Shown: positions 17,017 to 25,709 of the stretch, piece by piece
Layout: each line of letters begins with the position of its first letter
Numbering within the stretch: position 1 is the stretch's first letter
Assembly: GCF_023715885.1 (NCBI RefSeq)
Contig: NZ_JAMBOY010000001.1
Location: 186,001 to 250,000 of the forward strand
Direction: 5' to 3'
Source of the DNA: Microbacterium hydrocarbonoxydans
GTDB lineage: Bacteria > Actinomycetota > Actinomycetes > Actinomycetales > Microbacteriaceae
Length of the DNA stretch: 64,000 nucleotides
The notes under the pieces: generated by a model
What the model was told of the DNA's origin: nothing
Databases searched by the model: none
The model's input: the letters and a program-made list of their open reading frames with translations, nothing else
Program-made: the position numbers and the translations under genes

Positions 17017-17331
17017 TCAGTCGTTGGTGACGATCGTCTCGTGCTCGACGCGCACCGTGCGATCATGGCGCCGGGAGACCCGCTCGAGGATCAGGCCGAC
17101 GACGCCGCCCAGCGCGAGGCCGACGGGAACCGTCCACAGCAGCAGGAACCCGAACACCTGTCCCGGCGGGTAGACGACGTCGATCGCCTCGGAGGGCTCG
17201 TAGCTGCCCACCATGGTGAGGATGCCGGCGACGATGATGCCGAGCACGACGCCGATCCCCATGAACACGCCGTAGCGCGGCACGCGGCGCACGGTCGCCT
17301 CGACCGTCTCGGGGGCTTCGTGGGAGGACAT
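17017..17331 (-). CDS. Small two-helix membrane protein of unknown function
   Basis: A 104-residue protein with two membrane helices (about residues 22-42 and 62-82), a Glu-rich N-terminus and a His/Arg-rich C-terminal tail. It has no recognisable domain. There is no Shine-Dalgarno sequence before the ATG. The hexamer GACAAT ends 6 nt upstream, which would fit a leaderless start. It stands alone between a convergent hypothetical gene and the HtaA gene terminator. Confidence 0.65.
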   Translation of the reverse strand: MSSHEAPETVEATVRRVPRYGVFMGIGVVLGIIVAGILTMVGSYEPSEAIDVVYPPGQVFGFLLLWTVPVGLALGGVVGLILERVSRRHDRTVRVEHETIVTND

Positions 17332-17378
17332 GTGTCCATTGTCCCACCGTTGGACGAGACGCGGGCACCGGATGCAGT

Positions 17379-17417
17379 GCACCGCCCTCCCCGCGTCCGC
17401 TGCGGGGAGGGCGGTGC
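17379..17417 (-). terminator. Strong terminator of the htaA-like gene
   Basis: A perfect 16-bp stem, GCACCGCCCTCCCCGC (17379-17394) with GCGGGGAGGGCGGTGC (17402-17417), and a 7-nt loop. It starts 12 nt past the stop codon of the HtaA-type gene. It has no T-run, as is common in actinobacteria. Confidence 0.8.
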
Positions 17418-17429
17418 GGCCCCCGGGGA

Positions 17430-20400
17430 TCAGACGCCGGTCGTGACGTCTGCACCCTCCGCGTTCGCCCGGTTGCGCCGAGCGATGAGCACACCGGCTC
17501 CCGCGCCGAGCGCGACGATCACGAGACCGCCGACGATCCACGGCCAGATCGGCGCGCTCTCAGCGTCGGCGACGGCGGTGACGGATGCCGCAGCAGTCGT
17601 GCCCTCGCTCTCCTGCGCCGGTTCCTCCTCGACCGCGACCCCGCACTCGGTCGTCACCGGGACCGACGCCGTGACCGGGTCGAGTTCCTCGCCTGCGCCA
17701 TAGGTGCCGAACGCCGCCGCCCCTGCCTCGGTGAGGGTCGCCGGCAGCGCGTCGAGCGACAGCATCCCGTCGACGATGGCTGCATCTCCCATCGCGAACT
17801 CCGCGAAGCGCACGCCCTGCTGGTCGACGCCCTGCCCGTCCTGCGTGGTGCCCAGCACGTCGAACACGAGATACCCCGCGTCGCCGGCGAGTTCGAGACG
17901 CGCGTTCGACAGGGTCGTGTTCAGCGCACCGCCGTGGCCCGAGAACGCGATGCTGCCGCCGAAGGCGACGAGTCCGGTCAGGCTCTCGTCGTCGAACGAG
18001 CCGGTGCCGTTCTGCCAGACGTACTCGGGATAGCGGTACTCCACATCGGAGAGGGTCCAGCCGCCGGCCGCGATGCCCTCGATGTAGGTGCGGAACGACT
18101 CCTTGAAGCCCCACTGCAGCGTCGCACCCTCGACCGTGCACTGCCCGATCGCTGCTGCTGCACGGGTCAGAGTGAACTCGAGGCCGCGCGAGACCGAGCC
18201 CTGCAGGGTCAGTGTGTGGGCGCCGTCCTCGAGGGTGGCGGGCAGGGAGCCCGACCAGCTCGCGACGCCCGATGCGTCGGCGTCGACGGTGCCCAGCAGC
18301 ACGGGCGTCGAGTAGACGACGACCTGGATGCCGGTCTCGTTCGGCCGGAATCCGGATGCCGAGATCGTCGCCGATCCGCCGGACTGGAGCGCCACGAGAT
18401 TCGTCTCGTCGATTTGGATGCCGGTGGTCGCCGGAGGCGTGGCGGGGATCGTCGTCTTCGCCTTCACCGCAGCCGCCGCGACGGTGCCGGTGGTCCCCGC
18501 CGGAGCAGCCGCGACCGAGCCGACGGTGAACGTCACCGGGTCGAGTGTCGTCGAGAAGCCGGCGAGCACCCGGTCGCGCCCCTGAGCGGTGAGCGCAGCG
18601 GGAGCACCGGAGTAGGTGACCGCACCGTTCGCGGTCACGACGACAGCGCGCGACAGGTCGAGCGTCGCGAACGGCACCTGAGCGCCGGCGTGCGTCACCG
18701 ACAGGGTCGCCGCGTTCGCCGATGTGACGGTGATCTGCGGGTTGGAGACCGTGACGTCGAGCACGCCGCCGTGACCGGTGAAGCGCACGGCGCCCTGGTA
18801 GACGACGCTGCCGAGCCCGCTGGCCGCACTGTAGTCGCCGCCGACCGTCTGCCCGAACTGGAACATGCCGCCGGAACGGGTCGCGCCGCCGGAGACCTCG
18901 ATCGCGCCCTTGGCGATCCCGCTCGTCACGTAGCTCGTGAACGACGACGAGATCGCCCACCGCAGCGAGCCGCCCGGAACGGGCACGCCGGGCGTCGTGG
19001 GCTGCGTCGTCGGCGGGGTCGTCGGCGGTACCTCGACGATCGGTCCGAGCAGTGCGTCCCACTGCTGCGGCGTGATGGTCACCGCGCCGCGTCCGTAGAT
19101 GGTCTGCGCGGTCGGCATGGTGTGCTGCTGCCACACGATGACCTCGTAGGTCTTGGTGCGGTCGAGCAGCTTCGCGGCGGCCGTGAGGTCGACCGAGAAC
19201 TCGCCGCCGGCGATCGGGCGCACGTACTGCATGGCAGCGAAACCGCCGCCGGCCGTCACGTCGGCCTCGGTGCCGGTCTCGATCAGTGCGACGTAGGCGC
19301 CGGCGATGTCGCCGAGCTTCGAAGCGGATGCCGAAACGGTGAGACCGTCGGCAGCGGTCGCCGCCGTGACGGTCGTAGAGACGACCGGGACGTTCCCGTA
19401 GTTCAGCGGGACACTGCGCTCCTGCGCCGCGTTGACCACGCCGCCTGCGCCGTACGTGTACACGCCGTAGGCGCCGGGCGTCGCCGCGGCATCCTTCAGC
19501 GTCAGAGTGGCCTGGAAGGTGCCGTCCGCCGCGATGTCGACCCACTGCCCGCGGATCGCGGCCTGGTACTGCGCCGGAACCTGATTCAGCACGGACTCCG
19601 CAAGAGCCCACTTCTGCGCGCCGACGGAACGCGTCGAGGACGCGGCGCCGGTCGAGGGCTGCCACTGCGACGCGAAGTTGCCGAACACGACGTAGGTGCC
19701 CTGCGGGAGGTTCGAGGGGATCGGAACGCCGCGGCCGCCGACGTTCGCCGTCGGGTCGTAGCCGGTGCCCTTCACGACGACCGTGTCACCGGCCTCCAGC
19801 GCGGTCGTTCCTGCGGGCGTCGTGCCGTCGGCGAGGAACACCTCGAGGGAAGGCTCCGGGGGTGCGACCGAGTAGTTCAGGGCGACGCTGCGCTCCTGCG
19901 CGGCGTTCGAGACGCCGCCCGCACCGTAGGTGTACACGCCGTACGAGCCCGGGGTGGCCTTCGTGTCCTGGAGCGTCAGAGTGGCCTGGAAGGTGCCGTC
20001 CGCCGCGATGTCGACCCACTGCCCGCGGATCGCGGCCTGGTACTGCGCCGGAACCTGGTTCAGTACCGACTCGGCGAGCGCCCACTTCTGCGCGCCGACG
20101 GAACGCGCCGAGGAGGCGGCGCCGGTCGAGGGCTGCCACTGCGACGCGAAGTTGCCGAACACGACGTAGGTGCCCTGCGGGAGGTTCGAGGGAATCGGCA
20201 CGCCGCGGCCGCCGACGTTCGCCGTCGGGTCGTAACCCGACCCCTTCACGACGACCGTGTCACCGGCCTTCAGCGCGGTGGTGCCCGCGGGCGTGATGCC
20301 GTCGGCGAGGAACACCGCGATCGAGGGAGCGGCGGGCCCGGGCGTCGTGCCGGGGTCCGTGCCCGGGTCAGTGCCGGGATCGGTGCCCGGGTCAGTGCCG

Positions 20401-20936
20401 GGATCGGTACCCGGGTCAGTGCCGGGATCGGTACCCGGGTCAGTGCCGGGATCGGTCGTCGCGGGCGGGAACACGGCATCCCACTGCGCGGCCGAGATCG
20501 CGACGTCTCCCCGGGCGTAGATGGTGTCGGCGTTCGGCACGGAGTGCTGCTGCCAGATGAGGACCTCATAGACCTGCGAGCGGTCGAGCTTGTCGGCCGG
20601 AGCGGTCAGCGAGAAGGAGCTCGCACCGCCGCTCACGGCGGGGAACGGAATCGCGAAGGCGGCGTAGCCGCCGCCGGGGCCGGAGAGTCCACTCTCCGTG
20701 CCTTTCACGATCAGGGCGGCGTAGACGCTGGCGACATCGGGGAGTCCGCTCGCGTCGACCCCGACGGTCACGCCGCTCGCGCCGGCCGATGTGACGGAGG
20801 CCGCGACCGACCCGCTCGCGGCATGCGCCGGAGGCACGATCACCGCGCCGGCGGCTATCAGGAGGAAGGAGACGAGGGCGGCGAGAAGCACGCGGATGCG
20901 GCTGCTCCCCGGGGATTCGATGGCTGTGTCGTTCAC
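17430..20936 (-). CDS. htaA: Giant HtaA-domain cell-surface haem-binding protein
   Basis: A 1168-residue exported protein. Order: signal peptide (about 1-40); an A-type domain (EVLIWQQHSVPNADTIYARG); a linker of tandem DPGT units; two nearly identical about 145-residue B domains offset by 158 residues; a second A-type domain; HtaA domain 1 (about 654-830, LRWAISSSFTSYV); an Ig-like spacer; HtaA domain 2 (about 939-1110, LQWGFKESFRTYIEG); a C-terminal membrane helix with Arg-rich tail (about 1129-1168). In Corynebacterium HtaA binds haem and hands it to HmuT. GTG start with GGAG 6 nt upstream; an in-frame GTG 21 bp further up lacks one. Divergent hmuTUV and iron boxes agree. Confidence 0.9.
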   Translation of the reverse strand: MNDTAIESPGSSRIRVLLAALVSFLLIAAGAVIVPPAHAASGSVAASVTSAGASGVTVGVDASGLPDVASVYAALIVKGTESGLSGPGGGYAAFAIPFPAVSGGASSFSLTAPADKLDRSQVYEVLIWQQHSVPNADTIYARGDVAISAAQWDAVFPPATTDPGTDPGTDPGTDPGTDPGTDPGTDPGTDPGTDPGTTPGPAAPSIAVFLADGITPAGTTALKAGDTVVVKGSGYDPTANVGGRGVPIPSNLPQGTYVVFGNFASQWQPSTGAASSARSVGAQKWALAESVLNQVPAQYQAAIRGQWVDIAADGTFQATLTLQDTKATPGSYGVYTYGAGGVSNAAQERSVALNYSVAPPEPSLEVFLADGTTPAGTTALEAGDTVVVKGTGYDPTANVGGRGVPIPSNLPQGTYVVFGNFASQWQPSTGAASSTRSVGAQKWALAESVLNQVPAQYQAAIRGQWVDIAADGTFQATLTLKDAAATPGAYGVYTYGAGGVVNAAQERSVPLNYGNVPVVSTTVTAATAADGLTVSASASKLGDIAGAYVALIETGTEADVTAGGGFAAMQYVRPIAGGEFSVDLTAAAKLLDRTKTYEVIVWQQHTMPTAQTIYGRGAVTITPQQWDALLGPIVEVPPTTPPTTQPTTPGVPVPGGSLRWAISSSFTSYVTSGIAKGAIEVSGGATRSGGMFQFGQTVGGDYSAASGLGSVVYQGAVRFTGHGGVLDVTVSNPQITVTSANAATLSVTHAGAQVPFATLDLSRAVVVTANGAVTYSGAPAALTAQGRDRVLAGFSTTLDPVTFTVGSVAAAPAGTTGTVAAAAVKAKTTIPATPPATTGIQIDETNLVALQSGGSATISASGFRPNETGIQVVVYSTPVLLGTVDADASGVASWSGSLPATLEDGAHTLTLQGSVSRGLEFTLTRAAAAIGQCTVEGATLQWGFKESFRTYIEGIAAGGWTLSDVEYRYPEYVWQNGTGSFDDESLTGLVAFGGSIAFSGHGGALNTTLSNARLELAGDAGYLVFDVLGTTQDGQGVDQQGVRFAEFAMGDAAIVDGMLSLDALPATLTEAGAAAFGTYGAGEELDPVTASVPVTTECGVAVEEEPAQESEGTTAAASVTAVADAESAPIWPWIVGGLVIVALGAGAGVLIARRNRANAEGADVTTGV
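19399..20314 (-). repeat. Intragenic tandem duplication of the B domain (474-bp period)
   Basis: Two copies, roughly 19399-19840 and 19873-20314, are offset by exactly 474 bp. Long stretches are identical at the DNA level, for example from GCGTCAGAGTGGCCTGG onward (19499 and 19973). The few differences are mostly silent, indicating a recent duplication or gene conversion inside the HtaA-type gene. Confidence 0.9.
20361..20456 (-). repeat. Four 24-bp minisatellite units encoding (DPGT)n
   Basis: Four consecutive 24-bp units share the core CCGGGTCAGTGCCGGGATCG, with one base changing from G to A between units 2 and 3. Each encodes two D-P-G-T tetrads. Partial degenerate units flank them. Copy number may vary by slippage, altering linker length of the surface protein. 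Confidence 0.9.
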
Positions 20937-21015
20937 GGTTCTCCAGGCGCCGGGCACGCGAAGAGGGTGCGCGCCAGCGGTGCCGCTGTGCAGTCGAGCG
21001 AAGGGTGATTGTTGG

Positions 21016-21034
21016 TTAGGCTTAGCTAAGTAAG
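21016..21034. promoter_or_regulatory. Putative DtxR/IdeR iron box, htaA side
   Basis: TTAGGCTTAGCTAAGTAAG, centred on the perfect palindrome CTTAGCTAAG (21021-21030). It resembles the DtxR consensus TTAGGTTAGSCTAACCTAA in its central part. It lies 80 bp upstream of the HtaA-type gene in the divergent region. Confidence 0.6.
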
Positions 21035-21078
21035 CACTGGTCCCGAGACTAGAGGCGGCGGCGAGATCCCGTCAAGTT

Positions 21079-21097
21079 TTAGGATAGCCTTGCCTAA
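21079..21097. promoter_or_regulatory. DtxR/IdeR iron box abutting the hmuT start
   Basis: TTAGGATAGCCTTGCCTAA matches most positions of the 19-bp DtxR box. Its last base is the A of the hmuT ATG, and it includes a possible -10 (TAGGAT, 21080-21085). Iron-loaded repressor here would block hmuTUV directly. Confidence 0.75.
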
Positions 21098-22215
21098 TGC
21101 GCCGCGTCCCTGCCGTTCTCCTCGCTGCCGCGCTCGCCCTCGGTCTCGCCTCCTGCGCGACGCCCGGGCCCACGACGCAGCAGGCCGCGGATCTCGATAC
21201 CTGCCCTCAGGCATCCGAGCCGCTCGCATCCCTCGACCTCGTCGACGATGTGCGTGCCGCCACCGGCGTCTCGACCGCCTGCCTCTCCAGCCACGCGATC
21301 GAGCCGGTGACCGACGACGCCGCTCCTGCCCTGCCGGTCACGGTCACGGACGCCGAGGGGCGCGAGGTCGAGATCAGCGACGTCGACCGCATCCTGCCCA
21401 TCGACATCTCGGGCACGGTCGCGTCGACCGTCTTCGCCCTCGGACTCGGCGACCAGGTCGTCGGACGCGACTCGTCGACGCAGTTCGCCGGGACGGAAGA
21501 CCTGCCGGTCGTGACCAAGAGCGGCCACACGCTGAACGCCGAGGCCATCCTCGAGCTCGCCCCCACCGTCATCCTCACCGACACCACGATCGGCCCCAAG
21601 GAGATCCGCCAGCAGCTGCGCGACGCGGGCATCGCGGTCGTCGTCGTCTCCAGCGATCGACGCCTCGACACCACCGACGAGCTCGTCACCGAGATCGCCG
21701 CAGCCCTCGGAGTGCCGTCGCGCGGCAAGGCGCTCATCGAACGGCTGGATGCCGATCTCGAGGCGTCCCTCGCCGAGATCGCCGGGGTGGTCCCCGCATC
21801 GGTCGACGACCGCGCGCGGATGCTGTTCCTCTACGTGCGCGGGAGCGCGAACGTGTATTACATCTTCGGCGAGGACTCCGGCGCCGACTCCCTGATCGAC
21901 GCGGTCGGTGGAGTGGACGTGGCGGGCGAGATCGGCTGGCAGGGCATGAAGCCCATGACCGCCGAGGCGCTCGTCGCCGCCCAGCCCGACGTGCTGGTGA
22001 TGATGACCGACGGGCTCGAATCCGTCGGCGGCGTCGACGGGCTCCTGGAGCGCATCCCCGCCATCGCACAGACTCCGGCGGGTGCGAACCGTCGCGTGAT
22101 CGACATGGCCGACAGCGAGATCCTCAGCTTCGGGCCTCGCTCGGCCGAGGTGGTCGGCGCGATCGCGCGCGCCCTCTACGCCCCCGACACGGCCACCGCA
22201 GAGTCCCCGAAGTGA
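21097..22215 (+). CDS. hmuT: Haem ABC transporter substrate-binding lipoprotein HmuT
   Basis: A 372-residue lipoprotein that receives haem at the membrane. Signal peptide with lipobox L-A-S-C (Cys20). The mature region has two lobes of the class III (BtuF/HmuT-type) binding fold, with VTVTDAEGREVEI starting lobe one and the long alpha-helical backbone near the middle. The insert around residues 35-70 is longer than average. The ATG directly follows an iron box and has no Shine-Dalgarno sequence. It overlaps hmuU by GTGA. The divergent HtaA-type gene identifies haem rather than a siderophore as the likely cargo. Confidence 0.9.
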   Translation: MRRVPAVLLAAALALGLASCATPGPTTQQAADLDTCPQASEPLASLDLVDDVRAATGVSTACLSSHAIEPVTDDAAPALPVTVTDAEGREVEISDVDRILPIDISGTVASTVFALGLGDQVVGRDSSTQFAGTEDLPVVTKSGHTLNAEAILELAPTVILTDTTIGPKEIRQQLRDAGIAVVVVSSDRRLDTTDELVTEIAAALGVPSRGKALIERLDADLEASLAEIAGVVPASVDDRARMLFLYVRGSANVYYIFGEDSGADSLIDAVGGVDVAGEIGWQGMKPMTAEALVAAQPDVLVMMTDGLESVGGVDGLLERIPAIAQTPAGANRRVIDMADSEILSFGPRSAEVVGAIARALYAPDTATAESPK

Positions 22216-23285
22216 CCGGCGAGGTCGTCACGCGCACCCCGGGCACCCACCGGGGCCTTCGCTTCACCGTCGTGGTCATCGGGCTCGTCGCCGCCCTCGT
22301 CGTCACCTGTATCGCCTCGATCACGAGCGGCCAATACGCCCTCTCCCCCGCCGACCTCGTCGGCGTGCTCCTGAAGGGCGTGGGGATCGACACCGCCTGG
22401 GCGCCGACGTCGGCCGCCGACTACGGAGTGATCTACAACCTCCGACTGCCGCGGCTCGTGCTCGGCATCCTCGTCGGCGCCGCCCTCGCCGTGTCCGGCG
22501 TGCTCATGCAGGCGATCTTCGGCAACCCGCTGGCGGATGCCGGAGTGGTCGGAGTCTCCTCCGGCGCGGCGCTCGGCGCGGCCGCGAGCATCACGCTCGG
22601 ACTCGCGTCGTTCGGCATGTGGACGACACCCGTGTTCGCCTTCCTCGGCGGGCTCGCCGCGGTGCTCGCGGTCTACTTCATCAGCCGGTCAGGCGGACGC
22701 ACCGAGGTCGTCACGCTGCTGCTCACCGGCATCGCCATCAACGCGATCGCCGGCGCCGGCATGGCCTTCCTGACGTTCCTCGGCACCACATCGACACGGG
22801 AGCAGATCGTGTTCTGGCAGCTCGGGTCGCTCAACGGCGCGCTGTGGTCGAACACCGCGCTCGTCGCACCGTTGGTCGCGGTCGGGGTGCTCGTCGCCGT
22901 GATCGTGTCGTCGCGCCTCGACCTCTTCGCCCTCGGCGAGCGCACCGCCCGGCACCTCGGCGTGAACGTCGAGGCTCTGCGGATGGTGGTCATCGTGACG
23001 GTGGCGGTGCTCGTGTGCGCGGCGGTCGCCTTCGCGGGCATCATCGGCTTCGCGGGGCTCGTCGTCCCCCACCTGATGCGGATGCTGATCGGTCCAGCCC
23101 ACCTGCCGCTCGTGATCTCGTCGGCGCTCGGCGGGGCACTGCTGATCGCCCTCGCCGACCTCGTCGCCCGCACCGCGGTGCCGCTCGCCGACCTGCCGAT
23201 CGGCATGATCACCTCGCTCGTCGGCGGGCCGTTCTTCCTCTGGCTACTCGTACGAACGCGTCGTCGCTCGGGAGGCTGGGCGTGA
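22212..23285 (+). CDS. hmuU: Haem ABC transporter permease HmuU (FecCD family)
   Basis: A 357-residue FecCD-type permease with about ten membrane helices. Typical landmarks are LRLPRLVLGILVGAALAVSG near residue 80, GNPLADAGVVGVSSGAALGA, and the C-terminal GFAGLVVPHLMRMLIGP coupling region. The GTG start overlaps the hmuT stop by 4 nt, and the stop overlaps the hmuV start the same way. Confidence 0.95.
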   Translation: MTGEVVTRTPGTHRGLRFTVVVIGLVAALVVTCIASITSGQYALSPADLVGVLLKGVGIDTAWAPTSAADYGVIYNLRLPRLVLGILVGAALAVSGVLMQAIFGNPLADAGVVGVSSGAALGAAASITLGLASFGMWTTPVFAFLGGLAAVLAVYFISRSGGRTEVVTLLLTGIAINAIAGAGMAFLTFLGTTSTREQIVFWQLGSLNGALWSNTALVAPLVAVGVLVAVIVSSRLDLFALGERTARHLGVNVEALRMVVIVTVAVLVCAAVAFAGIIGFAGLVVPHLMRMLIGPAHLPLVISSALGGALLIALADLVARTAVPLADLPIGMITSLVGGPFFLWLLVRTRRRSGGWA

Positions 23286-24070
23286 ACGCGACGGAGGGCG
23301 CCGTGCGACTGCAGGCCCGCGCCGTGACCGTGCGCATCGGCGCCGGCCGCGCCATCCTCGACGACGCCTCGATCGACGTCAGGGCGGGCGAGATCCACGC
23401 TCTCGTCGGCCCCAACGGAGCCGGAAAATCGACGCTGTTCGGTGTGCTCGCCGGCGACATCCTGCCGCTCGCGGGAGACGTGCTGCACGACGAGACGCCG
23501 CTCGCCGGCATCCGCCCGCCCGACCTCGCCCGCGCCCGCGCGGTGCTGCTGCAGGAGAACGCGGTCTCGTTCCCGTTCACTGTGGAGCAGGTCGTGCGCA
23601 TGGGACGGGCGCCCTGGGCGCGCACCGACGCCGCGAACGACGACGACGCGCTCGTCGCGGCGGCGATGGCGGCGACCGAGGTCACGGAGCTCGCTTCGCG
23701 CCCGGTGACCTCACTCTCGGGGGGCGAACGCGCCCGCGTCGCCCTGGCGCGCGTGATTGCGCAGAGCACCGACATCCTGCTGCTCGACGAGCCGACCGCC
23801 GCACTCGATCTCAAGCATCACGAGGACGTCATGCGGCTCGTGCGCAGACAGGCGCATGCCGGGGCGGCCGTCGCGATCGTGCTGCACGACCTCAACGCCG
23901 CACTCGCACACGCCGACCGGGTGACCCTGCTCGTCGCGGGGAACGTTGCGGCGACCGGCACGCCGGCCGAGGTGCTGACCGCCGAGCGCATCGAAGCCGT
24001 CTACGGGCAGCCCGTCGACGTCTTCCCGCATCCCGTCACGGGCGTGCCGCTCGTCGTCGCGCGACGCTAG
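23282..24070 (+). CDS. hmuV: Haem ABC transporter ATP-binding protein HmuV
   Basis: A 262-residue ATPase. Walker A GPNGAGKST lies at 43-51, signature LSGGE near 145 and Walker B LLLLDEP-type ILLLDEPTAALD near 164-175, followed by the switch His in VLHDLNAAL. It drives haem import through HmuU. The gene ends tail to tail with a GNAT gene; the two stop codons overlap by two bases within 24067-24070. Confidence 0.95.
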   Translation: MNATEGAVRLQARAVTVRIGAGRAILDDASIDVRAGEIHALVGPNGAGKSTLFGVLAGDILPLAGDVLHDETPLAGIRPPDLARARAVLLQENAVSFPFTVEQVVRMGRAPWARTDAANDDDALVAAAMAATEVTELASRPVTSLSGGERARVALARVIAQSTDILLLDEPTAALDLKHHEDVMRLVRRQAHAGAAVAIVLHDLNAALAHADRVTLLVAGNVAATGTPAEVLTAERIEAVYGQPVDVFPHPVTGVPLVVARR

Positions 24071-24501
24071 GGCGCCTGGGTCGGGTGCATGGGGCGCGCC
24101 GCCGCCGGGCGTACCAGGGCGGTGCGGTCTGGTTCCGCGAAGCCGAACTGCTCGTAGAGGCCGTGCGCATCGCTGGTGAAGAGAGTCCAGCGGAAGTGGG
24201 CACCCGGTCCGTCGTCGATCATGGCCTGCACGATCCGCTTGCCGAGGCCGCGACCTCGATGCGCCTCCAGCACGATGACGTCGGCGAGGTAGGCGAACCC
24301 GGAGCCGTCCGACACCGCTCGGGCGAAGCCCACCTGCGCGCCGGTCCGCTCCTCGTAGACGCCGATGACCCGCCACGCATCGCGGATCTGCGCCACGATG
24401 TCGTCGCGGCTGCGCCACTTGCCCCAGTACACCTCGCGGAGCGCGGCCCACACCGCGTCGATGTCGATGCGGTCGGGCGAGTCGTCCACGACGTAGCTCA
24501 T
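24067..24501 (-). CDS. GNAT-family N-acetyltransferase
   Basis: A 144-residue single-domain acetyltransferase. The acetyl-CoA pyrophosphate loop reads AHRGRGLGKRIVQAMI (about residues 83-98) after the strand LADVIVLE, and the last helix has GLYEQFGFAEPDR, the classical YE-x-x-GF ending. The acceptor is unknown. I chose the ATG at 24501; an alternative lies 15 bp upstream. CAGAAT sits 6 nt before the start and no Shine-Dalgarno sequence is seen. Confidence 0.88.
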   Translation of the reverse strand: MSYVVDDSPDRIDIDAVWAALREVYWGKWRSRDDIVAQIRDAWRVIGVYEERTGAQVGFARAVSDGSGFAYLADVIVLEAHRGRGLGKRIVQAMIDDGPGAHFRWTLFTSDAHGLYEQFGFAEPDRTALVRPAAARPMHPTQAP

Positions 24502-24531
24502 CCGTTCATTCTGCATCGGCCGACGACCGGG

Positions 24532-24903
24532 TCAGGGACGCAGGGGCAGCACGTCGAGCAGGTCGGCCCGCGTGCCGGAGGCGCGGATGCGGCCGGCGGT
24601 CTCTGCATCCGTCCAGTGCTCGACGCCCGTGGCGACGGCGATCCAGGTCGCGGCATCCATCTCGACGACGTTCGGAGGGGTGCCGCGGGTGTGGCGCGGA
24701 CCCTGGATGACCTGCACCGCCCCGAACGGCGGGACGCGCACCTCGACGCTGTTGCCCGGCGCCTTCTCGTCGAGCAGCTGCAGCAGGTAGCGCACGGCGG
24801 TGGCGAGGTCGTTCCTGACCGGCTTCGTCCCGGCGTCGCCGGCGGCACGCACGGCGTCGAGCGCGGCGCGTCCGTCGATGATGTCGATCCTGCGAGGGGG
24901 CAT
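24532..24903 (-). CDS. Sterol-carrier-like (SCP2/MDMPI C-domain-like) protein
   Basis: A 123-residue soluble protein with a short alpha/beta fold. PPFGAVQVIQG and the segment NVVEMDAATWIAVATG (about residues 76-91) match the actinobacterial sterol carrier family proteins, which are often found near purine genes. No ligand is known. TACCCT ends 7 nt before the ATG without a Shine-Dalgarno sequence, suggesting a leaderless mRNA. It is divergent from the NUDIX gene, with a 100-bp gap that also holds the NUDIX -10. Confidence 0.8.
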   Translation of the reverse strand: MPPRRIDIIDGRAALDAVRAAGDAGTKPVRNDLATAVRYLLQLLDEKAPGNSVEVRVPPFGAVQVIQGPRHTRGTPPNVVEMDAATWIAVATGVEHWTDAETAGRIRASGTRADLLDVLPLRP

Positions 24904-24910
24904 GGGATCC

Positions 24911-24916
24911 AGGGTA
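24911..24916 (-). promoter_or_regulatory. -10 element TACCCT, leaderless start of the sterol-carrier-like gene
   Basis: TACCCT (minus strand), 7 nt before the ATG at 24903. Confidence 0.45.
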
Positions 24917-24990
24917 CGCCGGGCGTCGGCATCCCTCTCCCGTCGTGGATTCGCGCCCGCGTCGCCCGCCGTCGGGGGTCCCGACAGGCA

Positions 24991-24996
24991 TAGGCT
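24991..24996 (+). promoter_or_regulatory. -10 element TAGGCT, leaderless start of the NUDIX gene
   Basis: TAGGCT followed by 7 nt and the ATG at 25004. The same hexamer precedes purD. Confidence 0.45.
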
Positions 24997-25003
24997 CGAG
25001 GCG

Positions 25004-25684
25004 ATGACCGAGAATCCCGAGACCCTGCACGGCGCGCGGGCCGAGCTGATCGCCGCGGCGCAGCGCGCGGACGGGTGGGCGAAGCCGTTCCCGCCCCTGG
25101 TCGGCGACGCGCACCCGGCATCCGTTCTCGTGCTGTTCGGGCGGCTCGACAGCACGCCGGCGCAGACCGACGAGGCCACGGTCGCCGCCGACCTCGACGT
25201 GCTGCTGCAGCGGCGGGCGGCGACCCTGTCGTCGCACCCCGGGCAGGTGTCGTTCCCGGGCGGACGTCGGGAGGAGCAGGATGCCGACGCCGTCGCCACC
25301 GCGCTGCGCGAGGCGCAGGAGGAGACCGGCCTCGATCCCGCGGGCGTCGAGGTGCTCGCCACGCTCGGCGAGCTGCCCCTCGCCGCGAGCAACCACGTCG
25401 TGACGCCCGTGCTGGCCTGGTGGCGTTCTCCGTCGCGCGTCGCGGCTGTCGATCACGCCGAGACGGTCGAGGTGTTCCGGGTGCCCGTCGCGCAGCTGCT
25501 CGACCCGGCGACGCGCTTCACGTCCCGCCTGCACCGGTTCGGCCGCACCTGGCGCGGACCCGCGTTCGACGTCGACGGCACGATCGTGTGGGGGTTCACG
25601 GCCATGGTGCTCGACGCCCTGTTCGACGCGACGGGGTGGACGCAGGACTGGGACCGCTCCGCCGAGCGCCCGATCGAGCTCTGA
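25004..25684 (+). CDS. NUDIX hydrolase, CoA pyrophosphatase-like
   Basis: A 226-residue NUDIX enzyme. The box G-x5-E-x7-R-E-x2-E-E-x-G is seen as GGRREEQDADAV then ALREAQEETG (about residues 86-106). The preceding LSSHPGQVSFPGG is the UPF0035 signature of CoA and peroxisomal-type pyrophosphatases (NudL/CoaH-like), so CoA or acyl-CoA is the likely substrate. The ATG is preceded by a TAGGCT element at leaderless spacing. A 247-bp gap separates it from purD. Confidence 0.88.
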   Translation: MTENPETLHGARAELIAAAQRADGWAKPFPPLVGDAHPASVLVLFGRLDSTPAQTDEATVAADLDVLLQRRAATLSSHPGQVSFPGGRREEQDADAVATALREAQEETGLDPAGVEVLATLGELPLAASNHVVTPVLAWWRSPSRVAAVDHAETVEVFRVPVAQLLDPATRFTSRLHRFGRTWRGPAFDVDGTIVWGFTAMVLDALFDATGWTQDWDRSAERPIEL

Positions 25685-25709
25685 GGCGCCCGCGGTTCTC
25701 GCGAACCCA

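Noticed and set aside
20361..20456. CRISPR-like regular repeats
   Set aside because: The 24-bp units are contiguous, have no spacers and encode in-frame DPGT repeats; no cas genes are present.
17934..21008. A 1024-codon open frame on the plus strand
   Set aside because: Antisense shadow of the HtaA-type gene, created by GC-rich third positions; Arg/Gly-rich translation.
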